Assembly: GCF_047511655.1 (NCBI RefSeq)
Contig: NC_133389.1
Span: forward strand, 146,222,473-146,286,472
From: Castor canadensis
Taxonomy: Eukaryota; Chordata; Mammalia; Rodentia; Castoridae
Direction of reading: 5' to 3'
DNA length: 64,000 nucleotides
The notes under the pieces were generated by a model that saw only the letters and a list, made by a program, of their open reading frames with translations, was not told the DNA's origin and made no database searches. A program made the translations under genes and the position numbers. Of the stretch, positions 27,201-42,200 are shown piece after piece (the stretch's first letter is position 1; each line of letters begins with the position of its first letter).

Positions 27201-30200
27201 CCCATAGTGACACAGCTACTACCTCATTAACTTTGTTCAAAGACCAAATATGCTGTATAGTGTGCATGGTGGAAATCATTTGTTTCACAAGATTGGCTCA
27301 TTTAGTCATAGAGTTGACCCTAGCTTAATTATCAAGGGGGGTTGTGAATAGGCCGCTAAGCATTTTCTGCCAATTAAAATGCTGAAACAGTGTAGAAAAC
27401 TGCCATCTTGCACATGCTTTGTACCAAGTTAATTAGAAAGTTTCCACAGATGAGCGCTTCTTTTTAAAAGAATGCATTTTCTCTCTTGATAATGAGAAAG
27501 GGAGTTGGTGAATAACTAAGCTTGAAGACCTTTAACGTTTTAAGTGACCTAATTTGCAGAATAAGTGAAGTTTGTTGCAAACATTTAGTGCTTTTTATTG
27601 CATATGATATCTTGGGTACAAATAAAACATTTTCTAGTTGTATTTAATAGTTTGCATATTGTTAGTTTGTTAGAGATTTTTTTAAAGATACCTTTCCAGT
27701 ACTGTTTTGTTTTGCTTTATAGCAAATAAATTGTGATCGATAAGGCACAATTTGATAAATCAAAATAACCATCTGCATGCTTTTTTCCCATATCTAACAA
27801 TTTAGGGAAGTTTATTTATGTAAGTTTAAATATAAATGTAATAAATTCTAAAAATAGGTAAGTAGCATGGTAAAGTATCTCAAATACATTCAGTTCAAAA
27901 CAGCTTCACATTTCTCATAGATCAAAAGAATGATTTTCATTGATGATTAACAAGTTCTTAGAAAAACATGTTAACATTTGTTGTGCTAGAAAACTGAAAT
28001 TATCTTTTAAAAAGTCAGAAGTAAACAACTGAGAATAAGGAAACCTGTTTATAGTCGTGTACATGTAGGAAATAGTTGGGCTGTTTCACTAATGAAGCAG
28101 TTGCCATGGAATAGTGCTCATAAAAAATAGAAAAGATCTGGAAATTTTCTAATTTATTTCCTTACTCCTTAGGTCTGGTAGGAATAAGTGATGATTCATG
28201 TTAGGTGGGAGATAATTTACCCTTACTGTTTGTACATGTATTTTTAAGTGGCACTGATCATGATGTATAATCCTTTTGCTATTCTGCTGAATTTGATTTG
28301 CAGTTACTTTGTTGCGAATCCCCGTTCATAGTGGGTATCAGTCTCTAGATTTCTATCCTGTGCTTCTCCACCTTTGTCATTAGAGTAATGCTGGCTTCAC
28401 AAAATGAGTTAAGACCAGTTCTGTCCATTTTTATTTTTTCAGAAAAGTTTGAGAAGAATAAGAATTCTTCTTTATATTTGTTGAAATTGATCAGTGAAGC
28501 CACCAGGTCCTGGCCTTTTCTTTGCTAGGAGATTTTTGATTAGCGATCCAATCCCCTTACTAGTCACAGGTCTGGTCACATGTCCTATTTCTTTGTTATT
28601 TAGACTTGGTAGGTTATTGCCAGGAATTTTTCCTTTTCATCTATGTTTTCCAACCTGTCTTCACTTTCATTTTTGATGTTAGCAGTTTGAGTCTTCTCTT
28701 TTGCTTACTCCATCCATCTAGTTCATGGTTTGTCAATTTTGCAGTCTTCTCAAAGAATCAACTTTCGGTTTCATTGATTTCTTGTTTTTGTTTTACTTAT
28801 CTCTGTTACAATCTTTATTATTTCCTTCCATCTGCTAGTTTTAGGCTATTTTGTTCTCTTTTCTCATTGTAATCTAAAGTTTTTACTTTGGGGTCTTACA
28901 TGTATTTTCATTTTAGTGATGCTTTAGTTGTGTTCCCTGAGTTTTGGTGAATTTTCATTTTCACTTGTCCCTTAAATATTTTGTAATTTCCCTTGTGATT
29001 TCTTCTTTGATCCATTGGTTGTTTTAAGAATAATATTGTTTACCATTTCCACAAATTTGTGACTTTTCTCACTTTCACGCCTGTAATTGATTTGTAATTT
29101 TATCCATTGTAGTCACTGAAGATACTTTGGATTAAATGTAATTAAAAAAATCTGTTGATTTAATTTGTTACTTTACATATGGTTTATACCAAATATCCCA
29201 TGTGCACCAAAGAATGTACAATTGTTATTTTATTTATTTATTTTTGGCAGGACTGGAGATTGAACTCAGGGCCTTAAACTTGCTAGGCAGGTACTCTACA
29301 CTTGAGCCACTCCACCAGCCTTGCTATTTTTTTTTAAATTTTTTTAGAAAATATTTTTTATTATCATATTATTGTTGTACTGGGGATACATTGTGACATT
29401 TACAAAATTTCTTACAATACATCATAGCTGAATTCACCCCCTCCATCATTCTCCTTTACACCCCCTCGCCGCATTCCTGGAATAGTTTGAATAGGTCTCA
29501 TTTTTCCAGTTTCATACATGAGCACATTGTTGATAGTGTGTTCTGTATATGTCTGTTAGTATGTTGTTTCAATCTTGTATTTCTTTGTTTATCTTCTGTG
29601 TGGATCCTCTATTATCGAGAGTGAGATACTGATGTCTTCATTTACTACTGTGAAATTGTCTGTCTCTTCCATTCAGTCAGTTTTTGCTTCATATATTTTA
29701 ACCTTCTGTTACTGAGTAAATGTTTATCTTACTGTGTTGGGATTTTTTTTATTATTATATAATATCCTGTGTGTCACTATGCCAATGATTGGTCTTCATT
29801 TATAAAATGTATTTAGCTTATCCACTTGCATGTTAAGCAGTTTAGTTTTATTGAATTAGATTTTGGTTCATTTGGTTTTTAGTGACTTGATTTTTTTGGC
29901 TATTTGAACAAAAGTCATTTGGAATTATAATCTCCTCAGAACATTACAATATGTCTGACCTCATAGAATCTTTCCTGGCTTTTTTTTTTTTTTTTTCTTT
30001 TTTCCACATTGAAGACCTTTTTAGACCAGAATTTTAGAAACATTGCTTAGAATAATGTTTATTTTGAGTCATTAGTTTAATGTTCAGGCAATAGATGTTT
30101 TCCCTCAACTCCTTAATGAGCAGGGTTTGAATGTTTATTGTTTTGGTGCTGGGAATTGAATGTAGGGCCTGTGCACAATAGACAAGTGCTCCATCACCGA

Positions 30201-33200
30201 GCTATACCCCCATTCCTATTGAAGAGTCTTTTGTAAACATGTTTGTAAGAGTACATGTTATTTTAATATGATCTTAAATGTAAAATGTACTAAGCTCAAT
30301 TTTTAAATAAGCCTCTCAAGCTAATATTTTATTAGCATGTTAAGTTATATTGTAAAAGTTGTTAATCATCTCAAATTATCAAATTAATAGCATTCTCTGT
30401 ATAATATTTCTGTTGCATATGTCTTCATAGGCAAGTCCAGAAATGTAACCCAAGAAAAAAGAATAAATCAATATAACAAGGTTTACCCAACTAGATTTTT
30501 TTGTAAATACAGATTTTAATGTAGTAGTTTAACCTGGTTTTATGAATTTTCTTGAACATTGAGACATAGGAATAAAATCAGTACTTTTACTGGACAGTGT
30601 TGATGACTCATTCAATTGCAATTTTCATCAAAATACTCAGATTAATAAAAAATTCTGGTAATTGTAAAGAGTTACCAATTTTGCTCTGTATATATTGTGT
30701 ATTTTAAGTCTTATGTGTACTTTTGCAGTGTTGATCCACATATGTTTACATTAGTAAGTATATACAATTCTTTATTCTTTTATAGAGTATTTTAGGAGTA
30801 TGAAACATGGGATTTCCCAAGTAGTTCAGTGCATTTTTCTTTCAGTTATTAGTTGAAGTTGCTTTTAGGTTGCTTCTTGGAAATAAATTGTGTCTAGAAT
30901 GGATTATTTGCCAAACTAAGGAAAATATATACTTGGAAAGGGGAACTTACATATTACTGTTTGAGAAATATTTTGTTTAGTACTAATGTTTTTGTTACCA
31001 GCCTCAATTTGTCCCATTAAAGTACTCTGTCTCCTAACTCCCCCACTCCTACCCTGAATATGTTAGGACCTCAAGAGCTCTGATAATTTTGACAAACCTT
31101 TGTTGGTTTAGTTTTCTGATGACTTCACTGGCTTCAAAACAAGCATGAGACTCTGTGTTCAAATCCCAGTACCACCAAACAAGCAAACAACAACCACAAA
31201 AAACCCTTAGGTCTTAAATTTGTGTCTATGGCCACTTCTCTGACCCATTAATACTGCTCTGCTCTCTCATCAGTTTATTTTGCTCCCACCTGCAAATAGG
31301 GACTACTATAGCAACTGTAACTTGGTTATCATTCATAAGTGAGCCTTTAAACCATATTTGATTATGTGATTTTCTTTCTGGAATAGCGTTGTTTTATTTT
31401 TTTAACTTACAGTGCTTGTAATACTATAACATATGGGGGATTTTCCTGTTATCTTTTGCTTCCACTAACCAGGATATTACTTTTAAAATAGTGTTTCCCT
31501 GACCATGTTCCTCAAGAATTGAGTTCCTGCTTCTTCCTTGCCTCAAAATATTGCAAGAATTGAAACCACTAAATCCAAGTCTAATAGCTGGACCCCCATA
31601 GCTCTCACATTGAGTCTGTTTGAATCTTTGCCTCCTTCGGTGATAGGTGACCTGTTGTTTTAATTCAGTGAGCTAATTTAACAAATGAGCATTGGCAGTC
31701 ATGTTAATGTCATCAGATACTGTGAATACAGTGTCCAGTGGGTAAACATAATTTTATTGATAATGTTTAGAATTTAATGCATCTATGAGTGTCATCCCCT
31801 TACTGGTCTTCTCCTTGTTTCAAACATTTTAATTTATCCTGATGACAAGATACATTTTTCCTTTGCTCACTTACAAGACTTAGTATAATATCGTCCAGAA
31901 AATTTATAGTCGTACTAGATCTGTTGACAAAAATATTTTAGATTAAAACTTTTCAAAATTGAGCTGGAGGCATGGCTCAAGCAGTAGTACACCTGCCTAG
32001 CAAGTACAAAGTCCTGAGTTCAAACACCAGTATCATCCCCTCCCCACAAAAAAAACTTATACAAGATTATTTTAAGTTTTCTATAGGCAGAGTTTGAAAC
32101 AAATAGAATTAAAAAAACTAACTACATGTTTACTTTAGTTTCAATAGAAATCATAATGAAAATACACAGCCCTTAACACTAGCATATATTTCTGGTATCT
32201 GCTTATGAATAGCCAGGATAAAGAAATATGTGCAAAATTACCCTTTCTCACACCTATGTGTCTCACAGGTTATATTATAAAAGCATTCGTATTATTAGTG
32301 AACTATAATCATATAGTGAGGTTTTTTTCTTTTTTTTTTTTTATGGTGGTACTGGGGTTTGAACTCAGGGCCTCATGCTTGCAAGGCAGGTGCTCTACCA
32401 CATGAGCCAGTTCACCAGCCCTTTTTTGAGATAGAGTCTCTGAATTGGCCTTGATTGGCGATCCTCCTGATCTCTGCCTCCCAATAGTTAGGATTATGAG
32501 CATGAGCCACCGGTGTCTTGCTCATATAGTAAGATTTTTTTAAAGTGGTAAATTGTATAGAAAGTCAAGTTGGAGGAGAGACAGTTTGGAGGAGAGAAGA
32601 ATCCAAGAAGAGGATGGTTGAATTTTTTTTGTTTTTTTTAAAGTTATACTGGGGATTAAACACAGGCCTTATGTCTGTTAGCCAAGTGCTCTCCCACTCA
32701 GCTATACTCCAGACCTTTTTTAAAATTTTATTTTGAGACAGTCTCACTGAGTTACTGAGATTGTCCTTGACCTTGCGATCCTTAGCCTCCAGAGTAGCTG
32801 GGATTATGGATGTGTGCCATCATGCCCTGCTCTGAATCATTCTTTGTAACAATAAGGCTACTAGTAATAAGACTTTTTGTTATTCATGTGAATATATTTC
32901 CCTTTGGGGCTGATTTGTTAAGTGTCCTAAACTTTGCATTAGAAAAATTTACAAAGATTATGATACATTCGATACTTGGCTTCATTTAATGCTCACAGGA
33001 GAGTTGTGCAATTATATCCTTTAAGTAGGCTTTTATTGTTTTATGCTCTACTTTTAGATAGTGGAAAATGAATATTTACAGTCTGGATAGTGAATCATTG
33101 CCTTAAGTAATTTTAAGTCACTATTCTAATGTTGTGGACTATTGCAGATTCTACTTATAACTTGAACTGAGTTTCTTAGTTTTTTAAAAAATGTTCAAGT

Positions 33201-36200
33201 TGGTTACATGTCATGTCTTTGTTTTGTTTTTAAGCACAGCAGTGCCATAAAGCTTCTTAAAAAGCATAGTCTGGGTAAGATTATCTTCCGTGGCTCGTTC
33301 ATCTTATGTTTATTATTCTTTGGAACTTTTTTGTTTTATACTGTCAGACTAATGTTGACTCTTTTTTCCTACAGCATGGATTTGTGGTATCATTTCTATC
33401 ACTGTCATTAGCCTGCTTTCCTTGCTAGGCGTGATTTTGGTTCCCATCATTAACCAAGGATGCTTCAAATTCCTTCTCACATTCCTTGTTGCACTAGCTG
33501 TAGGAACAATGAGTGGAGATGCCCTTCTTCATTTGCTGCCCCATGTAAGCAATCTTTTTAATCTGTTAAACTAAAAATAAAAATATTTAAATTCAAAGGT
33601 TCTTCAGTAGCAAGCTGTGGCAATACCAATCTAGTATTTGTGTTGTTTTGTTTGCTTATAGAATGAAGCTTTTTTTCTTTCCATTTTCACAGTTTTAGTA
33701 GCAATGTTTTTGAAATAAATTGAATCGTTAGATTTTTAAATAGTATTATGATATATTTTTTAACTTTGCCGTATTTTAAGAAAGCCTTTAGAAGAAATGT
33801 ATAAGGGGTATTATAATGATTGTGCATGTATCCAGCAAGTCTCAGTAGTAACCTGCTAGTAAATTAGTTGGTGTTTTATTTTACTAAATAAAGTTGTCAT
33901 GTTTACTTCAATTTACAAATGATTAATCACTCCCTATTATTTCTTCTGGCTTGATTCTTTCACTGTAGTTATCTATCTTATTCTTAGAGGTGTTTTAGTT
34001 TTGTTTTATCACAAAATGTAGTACTTTTCAGACAACAGAGTAAAGAAAATTAAATGGAAGATTACTTTAAGTGAGATAATACCTAGGAGAGTACTTTGAA
34101 AATTAAAAGATAGTCACACATGATCGTGTGCAACTGTGCAGAATTTCTGATAGGAGTTGAAGGTAGAATAGTGTTTATCAGAGGCTGGAGAAGGTAGAGG
34201 CAAGAGAGAGATGGAGAGAGGTTAGTCAGCAGGTACTAAGTTATAGTCAGACAGGAAAAAGTTCTGATGTGCTGCTGTACAGTGTGGTGACTATAGAGAA
34301 GGATAATGTAATATATATTTTTCAAAAAGCTAGAAGGATTTCAAATGTTTCCACCACAAAGAAATGGTAAATGTTTGAACATTATATAATGTATGCATGA
34401 CACCCTGTAAATACATACAATTGCTATGTATTAATAAAAAATAAAAATAATCAAATTATATGATAAAAGCTAAAAGGTACATTGTGCTCTCTGAGAGAAC
34501 CTAGATTATAATCCTAAAATGTGAAATATTTCAGTGAGTTGTTTAGAAGTTTTCTTCGTCTTGTTCCTAGTCTCAGGGTGGACACGATCACAGTCATCAC
34601 ACACATGGGCATGGCCACTCTCACGGGCACGAATCGAAGAAGTTCCTGGAAGAGTACGATGCTGTGTTGAAAGGACTAGTTGCTCTAGGAGGCATTTACT
34701 TGCTGTTTATCATTGAACATTGCATTCGAATGTTTAAACACTACAAACAACAAAGAGTAAGTATTCGTTATTTCATTTTATGAGATATACAGCTCAAAAC
34801 AAAAATCATCTTTTTCCAGACATAATCTTTTCTTAATTATGATTTTGATGTGTATTACCCCTCTGTCCTTTTGTAATTTTCCCCTGGTCCTCGAGATCAA
34901 ACCCAGGAAGGAACTCTGACATGTTAGGCAGGCCTTCCACCACTGAGTTACATCCCTCACCCCTATCTTTAAAGGAAAAGTTGACTTTGATCTTTGCCGC
35001 TTTTGTCATTAAATTTATTTTGGTGTTTATGATCAACATAGAGCAGTCTCAGTTTTAGCCTATGTCTGTTATATCATACCTAATTGACTTCAATAGAATG
35101 ACAAAAGCTATTGACCAGTTTTTATTTATTATAAGAGTATGTCAGTGGAAGCACATCACACCAGTTTTCTTAGTTCTCATTGTACTATCTTCTAATGAAA
35201 ATATTTTCACACAACACCTTTTTTTTTTTTTTTGGCAGTACTGAGGTTTGAACTCAGGCCCTACACCTTAAGCCACTCCACCAGCTCTTAGTTTTCTTTT
35301 CCAAACTCTTTGTTCAGACTGGCTTCAATCCATGATCCTCCTGATCTCTGCCTTCTGAGTTACTAGGATTATAGGCGTGAGACACTGGTACCTTACTATA
35401 AAATGCCTCACTAATATTAGAACTACTTGAGCTAAAAGGAGATCAGAATAAGGGAACTTTGTAGGGAGAAAGTTGAATGAGATGTGATAAAGATGCTTAG
35501 ACTGTGAAATACCCTGATTACCATGCTGTCTGTGCTCAGTGTCACATTTATGAGAATAAGAGAAATATCTAAAAAGAATTTCCCCCCAAACAGGACATTC
35601 AGGTCTTCTGCCATTCCCTATGGTTTACCTCCTCCCTCTTCACTTTGGTTCATACCCACTTCAAAAGCCATGTCATGAATACATGTCATCGACGTGTTTG
35701 AGATGCTAACATTACTCATAGTCAGTATATTTCTATTTAAGTAAACCATGAAACTCTTGATTTTGTTAAGTCAAAATATGTTTTTTTTACCCACAAAAAG
35801 TCTGAATAATCATGATCTTATGGGTTAACTCTTAATTTTATGCTATTTTTATTTTGCATATGTATGTATCTTGAATATATCTCTTTGAGACAAAATGTAT
35901 TTTTCTTTGTGTTTTCTTTTTTTGGCTTGTTTTTTAGTGAGATCTGTTTAATAATTTTTGAGGATTTTTTCTTGTAAATGGCTTGAATTTCCACAGGTAC
36001 GTTAGTGGAGAAATAAACTTTTCAATTTGACATGAACTGTGAAAGAGTGGTTTTACAAGTATACCCATAAAATTTAACTGCTCACAACACTATACTTGAT
36101 ATGTATCATATGACCAGTCCCTTAACTTCCAGACTATTTAATGCAAAGAGGCAATCTATCATCTCCACTAAAAAGGAACAAAACAACTCTTTCATTGAGT

Positions 36201-39200
36201 TTATTTTTGTTTGTTTTGAGGTGTGTTTACAAACAGTTAAGTAGAACTGGAAAAATACTTGTTTGTCCTCCTCTATGGATTCTTCCTGAGGGCAGAAGCT
36301 TTTAGAGAGGATGTATGACTTACTGAAAGAAAATACTGAGTGTTCTTTGCTAATTCAGTAATGCATAGATTCTTTTAAAAAGATCCTAACGTTGACTCAC
36401 TGGCCTTTGGGTCATAAAACAGTTACAGCATGGCCGTGCTTTATGTCCAGCACTGCAGGAGGAGCTGCAGACCTTCTGCCCACAAAAGCTAAACTGTAGG
36501 GAAGTCAGATTGATAGCCAAAGGGATGGAGCTGCATCTGGCATCAAAATCAAGATCCCATGGTTTATCTATCAGAAATGCCATTGTTAAGAGGCAAGATC
36601 ACATGAAGATAGCAAGTTTTTACCTACACTGACAATGGGGATTATTTGTTTTGAACAGAGCTCTTGCCCTGGGATTCAGGGGAGTGATTCTAGTTCATGC
36701 ACAAATTAGCTGTGTGACTATGACTCATTGCCCATGATCTCCAGTAGCCATCTAAATCATGGGAAATAAGTCTTCTTGTCTGTATTTTCATATCATTTCA
36801 AATTGTGTACTTATTTTTAGTTATCATATTTTTAGGTAGAACATCATCGTATTTAATTGTTTCCAAAGAAGGGATGACTAAGATGGTGAGCCTGGTAAAA
36901 CATTATCTGAGGCATGGGAAAGGAACTGGTAAGGGCCAACTTAGAGGAAAATGAGAGACCTAATAACATTTCGTCTTTGAAGGGCCATATGGAAGGTAAA
37001 ATAATTCATTCCAGTGGAAGAAGGCAGAATAAAATATGGTGAGGGTGTGGCTAGATGGACACAATAATTACTTAAGGAGAGTAATGCAGACTAATTTAGA
37101 AGGCAGGTGAGAGGGACTCAAACAGGAGTCATGGCATAGGAATAAGAAAGACAACACAATTATAAGAGCTCATCATTAAGCTTAGGTATGGTGGTTCATG
37201 CTAATAATCCCATCTACTTAGGAGGTAGAGATAGATGGGAGGATCATGGTTTGCGGCCAACCCAGGTAAAAAGTTAGCAAGACCCCATCTCAATCAATAA
37301 GCCGGGCATGGTGGCATGTGTCTGTGATCACAGCTATGGGGGAGGCTATAGATAGGGGGATTGCAGTCTGAGCCCAGACAGGGCAAAAATGTGAGACCCT
37401 ACCTGAAAAATAACTGAAGCAAAAAATGGCTAGGAGTGTGGTTCAAGTGATAAGAGTGCCTGCCTAGCAAGCACAAGGCTCTTGATTTCAAACCCCAGTC
37501 ACCCCCAGAAAAATTCATTTAAAAATCATATGGCCATGGAGAAAAAGGATTTGATAAAAATCAGTACTATTCCTTCTGATAAAAATCTAAAGTAGATTAG
37601 GTGTAGAAGAATTGTCCCTCAACCTGATGAAGGGTTCAAACCCTCAGCCAAAATACTGAGTAGAAAAAAAAAATAAAAGTGTTCCCTCTGAGATTTCGAA
37701 TGAAACAATGTGGTTTTAGTTAGAGTAGTTAGGCAACAGAAAGAAATTATTTCTGTTTGTAGAAATACGATTTTGTATGATTCTATGTAGAGAAATATCC
37801 TAATTATTCTATATATTGAAAAACAGAAAGACTTCACCAAGAGACTATTATAACCAATAAATGAATTCAGTAAAATTTTTGGGTACAAAATCAAAATCCA
37901 AAAATCGCCAGTAATGAACTTGATGAGTAAGAAATCATGAAATAAATCAGAATAAGTTTAACCAAGAAAATGAAAGACCTCTACAATGAAAATTACAAAA
38001 CACTGATGAACGAGGTGGAAAAAGATGTGAAAATTTTTTTAAAAATTAAAAAGACCTCCCATGTTAATGTATTCAAAAAATTACTATTGTGAAAATGTTC
38101 CTTCTCCAAATTCGGTATAGTTCCCATCAAGATAACTAATGACATTCTTTATAGAACTATAAAAAACAGTCATGAAATTCATATGGAAGCAGAAAGACCC
38201 CAAATAGCCAAAGAGATCTTGAACAAAAAAAATAAAGCTGGAACCTAGAGACCTCATAGCATCAGATTTCAGACATACTGCAGAGCATAGCCCAAACTGC
38301 ATGGTACTGGCACAGACACACAGACCAACAGAAGAGAATAGGGCTCCTGGAAATAAACCTATTTATTTGTAGCCAACTGATTCTCAATAAAGAAAGAATA
38401 GCTGGGAAAATTGGATATCCATATGCAAAAGATTTAAATGACCCCTGCCTCTTCCCCCCATACAAAAGTAAACTCATAATGAATCAAAGACTTAAAAAAA
38501 GTAAGACCCGAAAGTATGAAACTATTAGAAGAAAACAGGTCAAACTCTTCAAAGTGATTTTTTTTTGGGGGGGGGGCAGATATGACCCCTAAAAGCACAG
38601 GGGACAATAACAAAAATAGACAAATGGGATTGCAACAAATTTAAAAGCCTCCTCTACAGTGAAGAAAACAAATATCAGAGTGTAGAGAAGATCTACAGAA
38701 TGGGAAAAAATGTTCACCAGCCATTCAGCTAACAGAAGATTAATATCCAGATTATCTAATATCAAAATCACAATGAGAGGACTAGGGATGTAGCTCAGTA
38801 TAGACCACTTGCTTAATCTGTTGGTCCTGAACTTGATCCCCAGTCCTGCACAAACAAACAAACAAACAAACAAAAACTTACAATGAGATATCACTCCAGT
38901 AAGCATACCTACTTACAAAAAGACTAAAGATTACAGTGCTGGTGAGGATATGGAGAAAAGGGAACCCTTGTACTCTGTTGGTGGGAATATAAGTTAATTT
39001 ATAAATTAATATAAAAGTCTGGAGATTCCTCAAAAAATTAAAAATCTACCATATGATCCAGACACTACTGAGTATATATCCAAAAGAAATGAAATTATTA
39101 TGTCAAAGAAACATCTTCAATCCCATGTTCATTCCAGCACTATTCACAGTAGCCAGGAAATGAAAACAACCTAAGTACCCTTCAGCTGATGAATGGATAA

Positions 39201-42200
39201 GAAAATTGTGGTACCTATACACAGTGTAATACTACCAGTCAGCCATAAGAAGAATGAGTTCTTGTCATTTGCAACAACGTCGATGGAACTGGCAGTCATT
39301 ATGTTAGCTGAAATAAGCTCAACACAGAAAGACAAGTATTGCATGATCTCACTTAACTTGTGGAATGTAAAAAAATTGATCTTACAGAAGTTGAGAGTTG
39401 AATGGTAGTTACCAGAGGCCTGGGAGAGTAGGAATCTGGGAGGGATATGGGGAAAGCTTGATCAAGGAGTACTGAGTCACAGTTACATAAGAATTAAAAG
39501 TTCTGGTGTACTGTTTGTTACACAGTAGGATGACATAAGTAACAGTAATGTGCTATATATTTCAAAAAGAAAAATTCTGTAAGTTCTCACCATATAGAGA
39601 TGATAAATGAGACAAATCTGCTTAACCTCATTTAAATGTTGTAAAATCTATACATGTATCAACACACAATGTGGACCCTGTTAATATGTAGAATTTTTAT
39701 CAGTTAATATTTTAAATGCTAAAAATGGGCAAATGACGTGAATAGACACTTCTCAAAAAATACATATAGCTAAGAAATATATGAAAAATGTCCAACTTTT
39801 ATTTTCCTTTAGGGAAATGCAAATCAAAAGTACGATGTTAGACTGCATACTCAACATGCATGAGGTCCTGGGTTCAAGCTCCAGAACCACCAAGAAAAAA
39901 TTACCTGTGATGAATAATCTCACCCAGTTAGAATGGATATAATAATATAATAATAATAAAAATGCTGGTGAAGTCATGGAGAGAAAGGAACTCTTACAGT
40001 GTTTCTGGGAATGTAAGCTAGTAGCTACTGTGGAAAACAGTAAGGAGGGTCCTCAAAAACTCAAAGTAGAACTACCATATGATCCAGCTGTCCTACTTCT
40101 GAATATATATCTAAAAGAAATGAAATCAATTACCTCTCTGCCCATATTGCAGCACTATTCAAAATAGCTAAGATACGGAAGCAGCCTTGGTGCCCATCAC
40201 CAGATGAATGAAAAAAGAAACTGGTGTATATACACAATAGAATATTGTTCATACATAAATAAAAATGAAATGTCATTTGCAGCAAAATAGAACTAGAAGA
40301 TAATTAAGTGAAATAGGCCAGACATAGAAAGATGAAGGTTGCACGTTCTCTCATATGTTGAAGCTACAAAAAAACAATACCTATCTACACATAGAAGAGT
40401 GATTACTAGAGGTTAGGAAGAGAGGGGAAGATAACGGTACCAAATACAGTTAGATAGGATTAAGTCCTGGTGTTCATGAACCTGGTTCCCAATAGCCGAT
40501 TTATATTTTGTGAAGATCTAGAAGGAGCTTGAAGGATCTCACATAAAGAAATGATAAAGAGAATGAGATGCTAAGTACCCCAGTTTGATTAGTACATGTT
40601 GTATGCATGTTTTGAAATACCAAACTGAATCCCATTAATATGTATAATTAATGTTAGTATAAAGAAGGGAAAAGTATAAATCAAATAGACTAAAGAGAGC
40701 TTATCCTACTGCAATGTGTGCTTCATATTCAATCTGTTGGCCAAAATGAATCAAAAGGCCAGCCAGAATGCTAGGGCAGCTAAAATGTTAGGGGTAGACT
40801 CCTCTTCCTTATGGGTATGATAGAATGCTCACACATGGAAGGAGGAGATGGATGGCAGCTATCTTTGGACAGAACTGGAAGATAATTAAGTGAAATAAGC
40901 CAGACATAGAAAGATAAATGCAGCATTTAGAAGACCTACACATCTGACTCACAGTTTATAGCCCACAAACAAAATCATCAACAAAAAGGTGCCATACCAG
41001 GCAGTAAGCCCATCCCACAGAGCAATAGTGAAAACACTATTCTAGCTTATTTACTTTCTTAGCATTGGAGGAGAAGCCGAAGTTTAAGTTGGAAAAGTTG
41101 TTAATGGTAGTTACGTTCATATAAGAAGGTAGGGGATTAGAGGCTTGGCTCAAGTGATAGAGTGAAGCCCTGAGTTTAAAACCCTAGTACCATCAAAAAA
41201 AAAAGAAAAAGAAAAGAAATTTGATTAAGTTTTGCCAGGTACTGGTGGCTCACACCTATAATCCTATCTATTTGGGGGACTTGAGATACGGAGGATCGCA
41301 GTTTCAGGCCAGCCCAGACAAAAAAAACGTTTTGTCAATGGAAAAAAGGTGAGCGTGGTGGCAAGCCCCTGTCATTCCAGTGAAGATGGGAAGTGTAAAA
41401 TAGGATTGCAGTCCAGGCTGGCCTGGGCAAAAAGGAAGACCCTATCACCATACTAACCATCATACTAACCATAGCTAAAGGGACTGGAGACGTGGCTCAA
41501 GCGGTAGAGCACCTGCCTAGCAAGTGCAAAGCCCTGAGTTCAAACCTTAGTACCACCAACAAAAGTAATAAAAAGCCAGATTGTTAAGACACAAAATAGG
41601 AACTATTCAAACCTAAACTATGAAATATGATAATTAGTACATATAAATAATTGAGGATAGGTTATATGCAGTGTCTGATTGCAGAAGTGTTAAGAAAGAA
41701 TGCTTTATTTCAAAGTTGCTAAGAGTCAGTTACTGTGATTGGTCATTTTCATACACAACCTCATTTAATCCTCGTAAGAATCTTTTGTTTTACAGATGAG
41801 TATTCTTTTTTTTAGTAATAATAACTTTGCTCAAGTCTTAGAAGTAAACTAAAAATTTCAGATTCTAATTCAAGTTGGACTTACTCCATTATGTCACACA
41901 GTCAAGGAAATGTGAGATTCCATTAAATATAAAATAAAATTCAAGAGAACAAGCTTTAAGTTTAGAAACTGTCTTGTACTGTTAGATATTACATTTATTT
42001 CACTCATTTCATTTGGGTTGTACATAATTTAGTACTGTGCACTTTTTTTTGTGGGAGCACTGGCGTTTGAACTCAAGGCCTCATGCTTGCTAGGCAGGCA
42101 CTCTCTCACTTGAACCACTCAGCCACTCTCTCACTTGAACCACTCAGCCAAGCCCTTTTTTGTGTTGAGCATTTTCAGGATAGGGACTCATGAACTGTTT

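Larger units (their letters stand above)
23524..33374 (+). other. SLC39A10: SLC39A10 intron 3
   Basis: It holds MIR (24.5-24.9 and 26.15-26.29 kb), L2 (25.1-25.5 kb), an antisense L1 with nested insertions (28.3-29.9 kb) and several ID/B1 units (30-33 kb). I recognise nothing in 23530-24490, 25500-26040, 26300-28280, 30230-31110, 31200-31950 or 32840-33370. The 26.85-27.6 kb part is rich in TAATTA-like cores. Confidence 0.85.

Noticed and set aside
41490-41560. tRNA-like sequence (GTGGCTCAAGCGGTAGAGC with a GTTCAAACC box)
   Set aside because: It is the tRNA-Ala-derived ID part of a SINE. No cloverleaf acceptor stem, and followed by SINE tail sequence.
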